A program made the translations under genes and the position numbers. From contig RBKR01000012.1 in assembly GCA_004835665.1 (NCBI GenBank), forward strand, positions 558,001 through 622,000: 64,000 nt of DNA, written 5' to 3'. Source of the stretch: Phoma sp. XZ068. Its lineage: Eukaryota > Ascomycota > Dothideomycetes > Pleosporales > Didymellaceae. Below, in pieces: positions 1 through 10,759 of the stretch. How positions within the stretch are numbered: the first letter of the stretch is position 1; the number at the start of each line of letters is the position of its first letter. The notes beneath the pieces are model-generated. The model ran no database searches. It worked only from the letters and a program-made list of their open reading frames with translations, and was not told where the DNA came from.

Positions 1-671
1 CCGGAAGCGATCGATGATCTTGATCTGGTCGATAGAATGTATAGAAGGTGACAAGCCGCCGTGTACGCAAAAGATCTGATCATTGATAACAACTGACAGC
101 GTCAGGTAGTCGAACATGTCGGTGAAATAATGCCAAACATTCGCGTTGCCGTATTTTCGCGAACACTCGGTGTAGAAGCCGTACGATTGGGTTACGCCGC
201 GGGACTCGTGGTTACCACGGATGAGGTGGACTCGGTGAGGGTATCGCAGCTTCAGGCAGACCAAAAGCGATATCGTTTCGACTGAGAAAAGACCGCGGTC
301 AACGTAATCGCCTGGAATTTATTAGCTATGCTGGTCGCGTGTCGCTATTTAGAGCGGGGCAACTCACCAAGGAAGAGGTAGTTCGTGTCTGGACACGGTC
401 CCCCGATCTTGAAGATCTCCATCATGTCAAAGAACTGGCCGTGGATGTCGCCGACAACTGTCACTGGCGCTCTGATGTGCACAACATTGCTCTCCTTCAT
501 AAGAAGCTCCTTCGTTTTGGCGCATATTGCCTCGATCACAGACTCGGCCAGCAGCTCTTTCTTCGACAGCCGCGAGATGCACTCATCGAGGTCTACGGTA
601 GCTGTACAGAATTAATATAAGCAGGCTTGCACGTCTAGACCCATGTGTGACGTACACGGAAGACCAGGCAT
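1..671 (-). CDS. ppg1: PP2A-like Ser/Thr protein phosphatase catalytic subunit, Ppg1 type (5' part; runs off the window)
   Basis: Predicted metal-dependent serine/threonine phosphatase of the PPP family. Exons read 671-656, 601-368 and 311-1 with in-frame GT-AG introns. The short first exon supplies the ATG (MPGLPS...), and its donor GTACGT joins in frame to the conserved N-terminus. Visible family motifs are GDIHGQ (about residues 56-61), GDYVDRG spanning the second intron, RGNHESR, and CVHGGLSPS near the truncated end, all metal- or phosphate-binding signatures. The segment after RGNHESR (YGFYTEC, NVWHYFTDMFDYLTLSVVIN) looks closer to Ppg1 than to PP2A or Sit4/PP6, though that choice is family recall without an alignment. 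The C-terminal third lies outside the window. Its 5' end is divergent from the gene starting at 1380. Confidence 0.9.
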
Positions 672-1379
672 GGTAGTATGTACGAAGTTCGTGTGGAGAG
701 AGGCGGCATAGACAACAAGCTCAGGGTATTGAGGCTAAGGTAGTCGCTAGCAGGTGTCGATACCGTACAATCATCCTCGGAGACGCATCGGGACGTGAAA
801 TGCAGGGGATGGCGGAACAGTGAACATTGTGCTGTCGATGTCGCTTCTCTCGTTCCGTCACCATCCCGCATTGGCCCAAGCTCGGGTGACTAAGGAAATG
901 ATCTCGAGCTGCGACAACCTTCCCAATGCAAATGCTCATTGAGCAACGCCTCTCTGTACAACAAATGTTCCCATACCCGTCACTTGGCTAGTCTTGCGTT
1001 GCGTTCCCTGTCCGATCATCCGAGTCTTGCCATTTGCATCACACTTTTGGTAGCCGGTGTTTTCTCTTCATTTTAGCAGCCTTGCCAGGTCAGCATTCCG
1101 TACAATTCTGGTCTCCTCTTCAAGTCACATCGGTCTATTGTTTCAGTGGAAAAGTAAAAGGTATCAGTCCATGACAGGTTGTGCTTTCCAGTCGTCTTGG
1201 CACGTGCGCTCGACCAAATTTGAGGAACGCGCACCTCACGCATCAGCGATTCTTTCCTCACGAAGGTCGTAACAACACCCTACTCGACAACAATCAAATT
1301 GGCTCGAACGCTTCTCGGTTGAGAAGCTTCTGCATCATTCAGCCCTGGCTGTTAGACCACAGTTTCTGCCGGGGGAGGA
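672..1379. other. Intergenic, divergent promoter region
   Basis: About 700 bp between two divergently read genes. The open frames here are short, lack family signatures and overlap on both strands. No RNA gene or repeat was recognised. It presumably holds both promoters and 5' UTRs. Confidence 0.6.
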
Positions 1380-3560
1380 ATGTCGTGGAGCGGACCTGTA
1401 GCCGGTGCTGCACCATACCAGGCGCCACCATATGCTAACGGCCAACCTGGCTATGGCCAACATCCGCCTTACCAGTATGGACAGCAACAACCCTATGGGC
1501 AGTATCAATCTGGAACGTCATACCCGGGGCCACCACAGAGGCCGCAAGACAACAGGTGAGCGATTCTTTTCTTTTTGCTCAGAATCACGAATGTCGAGCG
1601 TCCTTGTACCATGGACTGGATTTGTTGATTGACAAGTGTTGATCGGTTGTCAGGCCACCGAAGAAGAAAGGTAACCCAATAATAACGCGTTATCCCCCTC
1701 CTCCTGGTTACCGTGGACCTGCGCAACCCCAGGGTCCGTTCAATGCTCATCAGCATCCTGCTCAATATCAGTCACCACAACAGTCTGGCTTTCCACAGGT
1801 TCCTTCAACGCAGCCAGCCTACCCAGGTCAAGGTTATAGTGCCACGCCTCAGCAGCAAGGTTATCGTCCTCAAAGCTATGTGCCTCCGCAACCACCTAAC
1901 TATCCACCGCCGTATAATCAAGGACGCAACCATCCATGGCCACAAAGCTACCAGCCGAACCAACCTCCTCCACAGGCAACCCCCTACCCTGGAAACCAAG
2001 GCTATGGAGCTCCACATACCTCTTACCATGCACATCCTGCACATACTGCAGCGGTAGACCCCAGTCAGCAAGCGTACAGTCAGGCTCCGGGGTGGTCACA
2101 GGCACAAGCTCAGTCATCTTATCCGCCGCAGAGCCAGTACAATGCGTACAGCGGCCCAGCTACTAATGACCAGCCAATGCTGGACCCCAATGCAACGCCA
2201 ACGCCTGGTGCCGCTCATCTTGTTTCCGCTCCACCGACTTCATCACATCCACCCACTAGCGCCTCGCACGACAACGCGACTGGCAATAAACCAGAACTCT
2301 ACTTGGCATGGGATGATTGGGATTTCGACTTCGATGGCGCGATCTGGCCTAAAAGCAACGAACCTGTGGACCCAAATCTCAGCTTAGGCGTGATCATCTG
2401 GCACCCGGCCAAACAGATGACTCGAGCGTTGCCCGCCACGTTTGAAGAAGCCGAGGAGCAATCTCTGAAACCCACTCCGGAGAAGTTGGGCAACGGCGAG
2501 TCGGTTTCGATATATTTCACGGCGGAGAATTCTCATGAGGCCTTCCTGAACGTCAGACAAACCGACGAGTGGGACGACATCAAGGATGACCCTGCATTTG
2601 TTGTTTTCACAGACCACGAGATGCAACACAACCTAGTACCTGTGGAAGACTGTATTGCCCAGCGAGATCGACCAGATGATCCAGTTGAACTCGATGCCAA
2701 GGCCGAGGATGCAGAGATGCACGAAGCTGACTGGAGCGTTATGGATACTCTTGAACAAGCACTATCAGCAAGTGGCGAAGAGCCGCAAGCGAATGTAACC
2801 CATGAGACAGAGCCTGCCAAGCCGCAGACACAAGAGGATATCCTTGCCTCCCTTGGAGTAACCGGATTGCCTAAGCCTGTATCAGGAGAGCCAATGCCTT
2901 TCCCTATGCCTGCACATGAGGTGAGGCTAAACGTCTCTCTGCCTGCACAGCCTGAAACGTCCTTGCAGTCCTTGTAAGTCAGATCTGTCATCGCTCGTTC
3001 TCGTAGGCTAACAAACTGTAGTGTCACATCTCAACCTCAGCCAGAGCTGGAGAGGAGTCACTCACTAGGTGGCCCTCGCGCCATTCATCCACCCATTGCA
3101 TCGCAACGAGCCAATGGCTCGATGTCCTCATCGACTATTGGTCGACCACCTCCGCCTCCGCCTCCTCCAGAAAATGATCGATACGACCCGTGGAACCCCA
3201 GCAGTCGCCAGCAGCAATACCACGCTAACGGCTTTAATGGCGGACGGGGCAGTCCTGCACGATCCGAGGCTAGTGATGGAACAGCAGCTGGATCTGACTT
3301 TGGGACAGAGAAGCCCACCGAGAGAACTGAGCAAGGTGTCACACCGGGCTCGAAGTTTGAACGAAGCGATAGCTCTGTATCCAGAAAGAGGAGCTATGGT
3401 GATACTGACGCCGACGACGACCGATTACGACAGCATGATGACCACACCAAGCGGAAGCGCCGCTCGCAAGTCGATGCCGCATATGGGTAAGGCATTTCCA
3501 ATCATTGTACAGGACGTGGTTCTTATGAACGTAACTAATGCGACTAGTAGCCGCCGTTAA
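1380..3560 (+). CDS. Proline/glutamine/tyrosine-rich protein of unknown function, 657 aa
   Basis: Four exons: 1380-1555, 1654-2973, 3022-3486 and 3548-3560, 658 codons including the stop. The last exon encodes only the tail SRR, after a TAACTAAT branch-like site. The first roughly 280 residues are low complexity, rich in Pro, Gln, Tyr and Gly (PYGQYQSG-like units), resembling prion-like or RNA-binding disordered tails. A folded-looking block follows, with WDDWDFDFDGAIWP, LGVIIWHPAKQM and an FTAENSHEAFLNV segment. Next come an acidic stretch, a run of eight prolines (GRPPPPPPPPEN) and a basic RKRS...KRKRRSQ C-terminus that could be a nuclear localisation signal. I do not recognise a named domain. 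The Trp/Asp-rich block looks like the conserved core. Function unknown; a nuclear or RNA-related role is only inferred from composition. Confidence 0.8.
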
Positions 3561-4595
3561 AATCGTCGGCAACTTGATCCAAAGGTCGCCGCAGATGCTT
3601 CTCGCATACCATTCCGCAATATGAACCTTCCTTTAGCTGGTCAACAACGTTCGTCAGCTGTTGAGAGTGCCGGGATTATGAACGCCCTGGCTTGGCCAGT
3701 TGTCCTGAACATTCTCTTTCGTCTTTTTTTCACACTCTTCTCATCAAATTTGGGGCATGGCGCGGCGTTTTTGAACAACACTAGAGACTGATTGGACACC
3801 TGTCACATCTTCAAGATCGTTCAGTCTAAAAGTCTTTTACTTCTTATGCCTTTGTTATTTATATTTCTCTGCTCGCATTCTGCAGCTGTTGTTGTATTCA
3901 ATTTCCAGTCCCTTCTTCAGAGGTATTTATTACTAATCTCTCCGCGCCAATTATGCGCTGGTCAATCTTCAATTTCACGTCCCAGTCTTGCTATCGTCTA
4001 CTTCGTTTGCGTGGTTTATGTTTTGCTAGCAAAAGCGCATGTTAACGCGTGTTGAATCATGGGTGAGTTTGTTGATGACTTTTGCGACAAGACTGCTCAC
4101 GCGTATACGTCGTATGGTGCTTATGAACGCCATGTTGGCACGGACGTCTCCTGGTCATGCTGTCTTCAAGGGACGGTCATTTAAGGTCTAGTCTTGGCAT
4201 GTCTCACTGAGGTACGAGCTAGCTGGTATGCTGCTCGAATGTGTGAGTTCCCGTGTTGCTGAGAAGTTCGAGTGCAGCTCCCGATTCTTGCTGTACCACG
4301 GCAAGGGAGCGAAGTACATGGATCTGAAGTAGATTTTATGTTGTTGTTGTCTGGGCCTGTCGAATGTACCTGGAGTTTTTGCAGTGATTATGCACCAGCA
4401 AGAAATAGTATAAACCGCTTTGAACATCTTTTGTAATTTTGGACACTGCATACGCGTTGCCGACGGCGTCTGTGGCCCTACGACTCAAAGGTTCGAAATA
4501 ACTGACTTCATGGCACTGTAGAACATAATAGATAGTGGGCGAGCAAATATTTATTATCATGGCTCATGTATTCGTTGTCTGGCGTTCCTTGCCAT
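3561..4595. other. Intergenic, convergent 3' flanks
   Basis: About 1 kb between two convergent genes. It has T-rich stretches (around 3715-3740 and 3835-3900) as expected of 3' UTRs. No gene, RNA or repeat is recognisable. Confidence 0.6.
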
Positions 4596-7315
4596 CTACT
4601 TCACAAGTCTAGCCTGCTCGTCTCCACTCTCACTCTCCGTCTCGTATTCACTCTCCTCCTCACTCTCTTCTTCCTCATCTTCTTCATCGTCATCATCATC
4701 TGTCTCTTCGCTCCCACTGCTCTCCGCCAACCAATCATCAAGCGTCTTCTCCTTCTGCGCCGGCTTCTCCACGCCATTCGACCTGTACGAAGCGATAGTC
4801 TCGGGCATCCTCTGCCTTCCATTATCCACCTGCGCCGCGGCATCCAGCCTCTCGCTCGCAGACATGTTCTTGGCGACTTCGTACGCAGACACGTACGTTG
4901 ACGAGGGCGCTTCGTCGCGCAGAGACGGGTCCGGTTCTTTACCCTCCTTGACCCATGGCGGTAGGTCTTCGTAGCCGCGCAGGCCGCCGACGCCACCTTC
5001 GTCGCCGATGACGAGGGATGCGCTGCCGAGGACGTAGTTCTTGCGCGTCTCGGACGGAGAGGGGATGTGTGGGACTGGCTTTGGCGCAAGGAGGAGTAGG
5101 GAAGCGAGCTGTGTGGAGTTTGGGGAGGAGAGTAGGGATTTGTACACGCGGGCTCGGTCGCGCAGGTCGTAGGATGTGTCGTACCGCGTCAAGGCTAGGA
5201 TGTAGTTGTACAGCGCTTCGATTTGGTGGGGCGACTCCTTCTGTTCCGATTCAATTGGGGGAGGGTTCTCGAGATGTGCATCGCGGAAGCCACCCTCTTC
5301 TTCGGGCATGTCTAAGAGGGAAGCGCTTGGCTCGGGGGCGTCTTCCTGTTTTGTAGGAGAGGGTGGTGGGTTGGCATGCAGGTGATGGATATACACCTTG
5401 GCTGCTAGGAGCATGATCTGCAGCTTTGCAGGCTCGGCTTCCTCTGCGAAACCCTTTGCCAGAATGCGGAGGACGTCCGCGGCGATGTTGTTGTCTGGGT
5501 CCAGGCCCGCGAATTCGCCTACAAGCCAAATGATGCTGGCGCGTGCTTGCGGGCTGGTTGCTGCGTCAAGATGCTTTGCTAATCGCACTACAGTGGTCCG
5601 GTGAGCATCAGGATTGCGTTGGATGAGGTGGCGGATGACTTCGAGGGATTCGGCGACGAGGTGAGCATCTGCAGAGCCGATGTGCTTGAGAAGTAGTCTT
5701 AAGCATCGTGCTGATGTCTGCGGGCTTGTAGCAGGACTTTGTGAACATCTGCCAATCGCACGAACGGATTCTTTGACCAGGGCGGGATCCAGACTGCCGG
5801 AGTGCGAAAAGTGACTGAGCTCGGCCAATATCAAGCTTTGCAGCCTGGGTTGTGCGTGTGGGAAGATCAACGTGAGTAATTCCAGCTTGAGTCGCCAGAT
5901 GTGCGGAGCATCTGTAGAGCGGACGAGGAAATGCGTGTAGTACTTGACGAACGGCTCCGGATGCGTCAGACAGACCTGTACAATGTTGTAGAGGGCAATG
6001 TGCTGGATGTCTCCGGCGGATCGCAGAAGAGACACCAGAGGTCCAATGGCAAGGGCAACGTATTCAGGCGTGCCTAGGTATAGGTAGGCTCTTGTGACTG
6101 CTATCACGACTGCTGCATTCCGCGACTGCAGAAGAGAGAGACAGCTCTTCAGCAGGAGCTCCTGGTCAGGGTCAAGAACAGCAACCTCCTCAAAGTCCTC
6201 CTCGTCCTCTTCTTCCTCGTCGTCTTCACTTTCGCTGTCGTAGAAGCCTTTGGTAGGTCTCGCAGGTCTAACGTTTGTCTTCGCGCTCGCGGATGCCTTC
6301 TTGACTTTCCGCGTCCGCCTTGGAAAGCATTTGCGCGAGTACACCATCATGAGCTGCAGCGTAGCCAATTGACCCCATTCGTCCATGTCTGCCAGCTTGC
6401 GGACCAGCGAGCGGTAGTGCGGATGTATCAGGTCTAGTCTGTCAGGGCAAATCTCCAGGAAGGCGGCAACGGCTGCGCCTGTGACGAAGTACTGCTTGTC
6501 GCCGAGTAGGGTTGAGAGGTACTCGAGAAGCTGCGGCTCGGTGTTTGGATCGAGTCTGTAGCACTTGGGTATCGCCAGAGCAGCAGCTCTCCGTACATAG
6601 GGCGACATATCTCCAGCTCCGCGCTTGATGCCCAGGCTTACAATCTGGCTGATGACAGGTACTCGTATGCCGGACATGACGCGCAAAGCGAGCGCGCGCA
6701 GCTGAGGGTTCTGGTCCGTGAGCGACTTCTGTATCGTGTTGATGGAGAGGAGGGCCGTGTCTGGCTCGTGCTCGGCATGCTGGAGGAGGTATATGTAGAC
6801 GAGCTTCTTGACGGCGAGCGAGGGCGACGCAACATTCTTGATCACGTGTGAGAAGAAGGGCAGCGTCTGCGAGGGCGGCTGGCGGTAGGACATCTAGAAG
6901 CGCTGTGGTCAGCGACAGTCGCTCCCAGCTCTTGCGTGCTCCACGTCGAGTGTGCGACATGGCGGCGGGGTAGCTCCTACCGTGACGACGCGGCGCAGGC
7001 CCTCGAGCACATCGCGCTCGGAGCGGCTGTCGAGCAGCTTCTTGAGCTGGGCCGAGGGCAGCGGGCGGGTGGGTGTCTTGCGGGCATTGCTGGCGTCGCG
7101 GGCGGCTTCGAGGGTGAGGTCGCGGGCTGTGGAGAGGGACCAGTGAGCGAAGTTCGACGGGTGCATGGCAGCCAGCTGAGGGGGGCCCGGGTGCAACAGT
7201 GCTTGGACTGCTACATGTAGGGCAAATTTGCAAGGCTGGGGACAGAGCAGGAAGAGGTAGCGGACCCGCACATACCAGTCTCCAGCAAGCTCGAGATACG
7301 ACTTATCGACTCCAT
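4596..7315 (-). CDS. apl6: AP-3 adaptor complex subunit beta
   Basis: Large beta-adaptin of the AP-3 coat, which sorts cargo from Golgi or endosome to the vacuole. Exons: 7315-7276, 7126-6981 and 6893-4596, 827 aa. The first exon encodes MESISRISSLLET; the second carries the LKKLLDSRSERDVLEGLRRV segment typical of the beta-adaptin N-terminus. The large exon begins MSYRQPPSQTLPFF and contains NVASPSLAVKKLVYIYLLQHAE, the ARM/HEAT trunk signature, then YVRRAAALAIPKCY. An acidic insert (about residues 230-250) and a very acidic Ser/Glu tail fit AP-3 beta rather than AP-1 or AP-2 beta. The ear domain seems absent or very divergent, as in fungal Apl6. The ATG at 6893 is not the start: the splice from GTC ACG into it is in frame and restores family sequence. 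Confidence 0.93.
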
Positions 7316-7655
7316 GGCGGCCAGCTACGCCTTAGCAGCGCGTCGGTCCGCCTCTGAACAGGCTGCGATGAGCACGCGCGCAACCTCAGCCTCCAGAACG
7401 GCAGCGGCTATGCGGAGTCGGGCAATGGGATGCCGTGGCGGGCGGGCTTGTGAAGTGGTGGATTGTGCCCGCCGTGCATGAGGTGTGATGCAACCAAGTT
7501 GCTCCGGGTGGGGCGCGGGGCGACTTCCTACTGGCCGGCGTCTTTCTCCTTGAAGACCTCCGGCCACAAGCCACAGCTGGCCTTGCCCTGCCCGGCTACA
7601 TGCACGACATGCTTCCGCCCGCTGAACGCCTCCTGCTGCCCGCTGAACCACCGAC
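7316..7655. promoter_or_regulatory. Shared divergent promoter region
   Basis: 340 bp separate the AP-3 beta start and the next plus-strand start. Reading frames here are shadows. No specific motif is claimed. Confidence 0.5.
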
Positions 7656-8372
7656 ATGGCCTCTGTGCCCACCGTGCTCTGCCCACTAACGCTGCCTGCA
7701 CTGCTTAACCACGTCCTGTCGACACAGTCTGCTTCCTCTCCTACCACTCTCATCATCTGCTCAGACCGGTCCGCATTTCTTAAGGATCTCGCATGTGCAC
7801 TGAGGCAACAGCAAGCCGCAGATGCGACCAGCACCTTGCAGCATTTGGTCAATCCAACTCTGCACAACCTCTCCATTACCCGACATGTTAAGCTAGCCTT
7901 CTGTGCGTCTGTGCAAGTGCTGTTAGCCTACTTGACAGCACATGATCGCCCAGACTATGTGCTCGTGGACGAGAGTGACGGCAAGGAGAGGTTGGTATTA
8001 GTAAATCCACTCGCTTTGCACAAGCCGACGTCATCTTTCTCAGCCCAAGGTCTATCACGGACGTTCGCAGCTGCAGCGGAAACAGCGCTGAGAACCGGGG
8101 CTACACTGCATCTCGTGGAATGCACAGGCAAGCGAGACAGCCAAGACGACGTGGCCATGCTCGATGAGCAGGAAGAAGCTCAAGTCCCTGCAGAGGAGGA
8201 AGACCCATGGGACCAGGACGTCTCCATATTGAATGTCTCTGCACGGCGGTTCGGCTCTGGCGCTGGTGAGCGTGCATGGGCTGGTCGTACAGTCAAAGCA
8301 AAAAGGATCGCGGCAAGATGGTTCCAGTTCCAGGACCTCACTGGCCAACACTCAATCAAAGAACCAGGTTGA
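7656..8372 (+). CDS. Unknown protein, possible RecA-fold/Rad51-paralogue-like, 238 aa
   Basis: Single-exon ORF starting at CACCGACATGG. I do not recognise a named family with certainty. It has an early hydrophobic strand (TTLIICSD), a segment LHNLSITRHVKLAFCASVQVLLAYL, then LVLVNPLALH followed by FSAQGLSRTFAAAAETA. This layout resembles divergent fungal proteins with a RecA-like core that lack a clear Walker A, such as Shu-complex or SWSAP1-type partners. A C-terminal RTVKAKRIAARWFQF segment may be a last beta strand. No GxxxxGK[ST] loop is visible, so ATP binding is not supported. It is convergent with Rho-GDI (232 bp gap). The RecA-fold idea is an inference from pattern only. Confidence 0.65.
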   Translation: MASVPTVLCPLTLPALLNHVLSTQSASSPTTLIICSDRSAFLKDLACALRQQQAADATSTLQHLVNPTLHNLSITRHVKLAFCASVQVLLAYLTAHDRPDYVLVDESDGKERLVLVNPLALHKPTSSFSAQGLSRTFAAAAETALRTGATLHLVECTGKRDSQDDVAMLDEQEEAQVPAEEEDPWDQDVSILNVSARRFGSGAGERAWAGRTVKAKRIAARWFQFQDLTGQHSIKEPG

Positions 8373-8604
8373 ACACCACCAGATACAACGGCGCAGATCG
8401 AGATGTGCAAATGTCTTGGTTTCGCTATGCTATGAGTTTCCGTCTCATTTTCAACTCGAGAAATCCGTTCGAGAATCGTCGACATCATCAGCCATGGAGT
8501 CGTCATTTTGAGTACCCTTGATATCCACATCACCGCTTGGTCCCAGATGCAATGCCAGCTAAGTGGCCAGCCACTTCGAATCAGATATCGCCTTCATCAA
8601 GCGC

Positions 8605-9366
8605 TTATGCCCAGTCCTTCTTGATGTCGAAGGACCACGTGAACTGCAGGTGGGTCTGGTTGTCATCGTCGACGAACTTGGAGACGGCGGTGTAGTGTCC
8701 ACGGCCGAGCATGCCAGAGGGAGCTGTCTCCGGTTCGACTGCAACATGTGTTAGTCGAGGTGTATACTTGCAACCTCTTGGTCGTACTTACACTTCTTCT
8801 CGTAGAACGGCTTCTCTTCTGTGCTAGGTCCGTAGGAGCCCTGTCGAACTGGTCAGCCCCACCTTCTTGCCTACAAGCATGCTGCTTACCATCATCTCTT
8901 GCATCTTGTTGCTGACACCCATGCGTGTGACCTTCTGCAGGTACTTCAGGCCTGCCAGAATCTCATGCTGAACCTTGAACTGTGCCTTCATGCGGAATGT
9001 AGCGCCCTCCTTGATTGTGAATGGCTTCTTCTCGAGAGCCTCGAGAGCACCAGGCGACTTGAGGTCGATGATAATGTCGGGGCGGCCCTCCACTTCGAGA
9101 CCGAGCGAGTAGATGATGCATTTGCGGGGGTCGTTGGGGTCGGAGATGTCCTTGCCCTGGCCGAGACCGAGCGACGCTTTCCACTTGTTCAGAGCCTCAT
9201 CGTCCTGATCTGTCGAGCATGGTGTCAGCAATTGCGGTAGCTGATGTGTTGGAAGCCCAATCGAAAGTTACATACCCAGCTTCTGATACTCATCGAGTGT
9301 CTTCTTCTCACCCACCTTGAAGCCGGCGGTCTGCTCCGCGTGGAGATCGTCGTGGTTGTCGGCCAT
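8605..9366 (-). CDS. rdi1: Rho GDP-dissociation inhibitor
   Basis: Cytosolic chaperone that extracts prenylated Rho/Cdc42 GTPases from membranes and holds them in the GDP form. Exons: 9366-9276, 9209-8890, 8840-8792 and 8738-8605, 197 aa, the usual family length. The start MADNHDDL was chosen over an upstream in-frame ATG because it begins the typical short acidic N-terminus. Family landmarks: LDEYQKLG, DDEALNKWKASLG, the immunoglobulin-like core with FTIKEGATFRMKAQFKVQHE and LKYLQKVTRMG, then GSYGP, EEKPFYEKKFEPE, PSGMLGRGHYTA and a closing SFDIKKDWA. All four exon junctions keep frame. Confidence 0.96.
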
Positions 9367-10759
9367 GTTTGCTAGGTAATAATGTGTGGGTAAGTCTCCA
9401 GTAGATAACGGTGTGTTTCTAGAGGGCGTTGGGTTTGTGGAGAGAGTTGGATGTGGTGTTGCTCGAGCGTTCAGCCTCGACTTTAGCGGGGCATGTAGCA
9501 TCACTTCACCGCTCAATGTCCGCCAGGGTCCATTGGCTCGCGCCCCTGGCGATTACGAGGCGAATCCTTTGTCGTTTCAGCATTTGGGGCTCTTGAGTTA
9601 CCTGTTGCTCCTCGCTGCACTCAACATTCGTGTAATGGTAACGCGCTCAGGTTCATCGCCGTGGGCTTGCTCGTGCTTGAACACAGTGACATTCCACAGC
9701 TCCGGCCAGGACCCCGCGTGTTCAGTTGCCAGCTGTAAGAACCTTGCAATAACACCAACACTTAAGCCCCTTGCTTGTTCACGGGTTGTACAACTGCTAT
9801 TTCAGCTTCCATTGCGGCATTAGAACAATGACTAGCGCCAACTGCTCCTGCCCCTAAAAATGGTGGGTTCTTTGTTCTCTCATCAACACCACCGGTGAGC
9901 AGTACTGGGCGGCTCCACACTACGAGAGTTCCTGTCCAAGGAGTTGCTCTCGGTTTCAGATCCTGCTACATTGTTCAGAATCCCACAAAGAGATGCCGGT
10001 GGTGTGGTTGCAATAGCTTAGTGACATCTTAGCGTGTACACGTCAGTGCGCTCTATTGACACTGGTAGCTTAGGGCTTGGAGCTTCTGTGATAGTTCCAG
10101 AAAGCCAAAACTACCCAAGCCGACTGGCGGGCGTTTTCGCAGATTCCTCCAGGATCAGCCTTTTCGGTAGAGTCCCGTTAAAAAGAGCTCCCATCCTTGT
10201 CAAGAACAGCTACAGGGCAAGCTCCTTTGTTTGGACGCGTCCCAAGAGCTAAGTGCGCGACCTGCCTGATTGGCGACGGCGGTTCACCGCGTCATGAACA
10301 GCCAGCACTGATTCGGCGCTGGACGAGTTTGGAGCCTCAAATGGCCAATCAGCATGTGTAGAGGAATTGCAATATTCGAAATGGGCAGCCAGAAATTTTT
10401 ACGAACGCGATGAGGCATGGTCTGGGGAATCCAGCCACCGTGGACTAGCGTACATTGCAGGGACACCTCGTTCGCTCCTTGCTCCTCTTTCTCCCACCCG
10501 CGTCGGACAAACCTTCAAGCTCAAGCAATAACGTCAACGCGCGCGCCGCTTTACTTCACCTCCACCACGTCGCGCCCGAGCCCATCCTCTCTTCAGCACT
10601 TGATTGTGTTTAGTCTTTGATCTTTCGCATTCGCGACAAGCTCTTCTCCCGCGGTTCGCGCGTTACGTCGTTGTTACGCTACCTCCCACCGCGACCACAC
10701 CGCGCTGCGCGCCTCACGTCACTACTACACAACTTGTAATACCATTCGTACTCGCGACA
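9367..10759. other. Intergenic region with CCAAT boxes
   Basis: About 1.4 kb between the divergent Rho-GDI and Bqt4-like genes. Two CCAAT elements lie upstream of the latter: ATTGG at 10269-10273 (inverted) and CCAATCA at 10345-10351, matching the CBF/HAP-complex consensus. No supported gene; the short frames here have no family features. Confidence 0.5.

Noticed and set aside
6442..7233. 263-codon minus-strand frame overlapping the AP-3 beta gene
   Set aside because: It is another frame of the same region, with His/Pro/Arg-rich composition; the spliced AP-3 beta reading accounts for the DNA.
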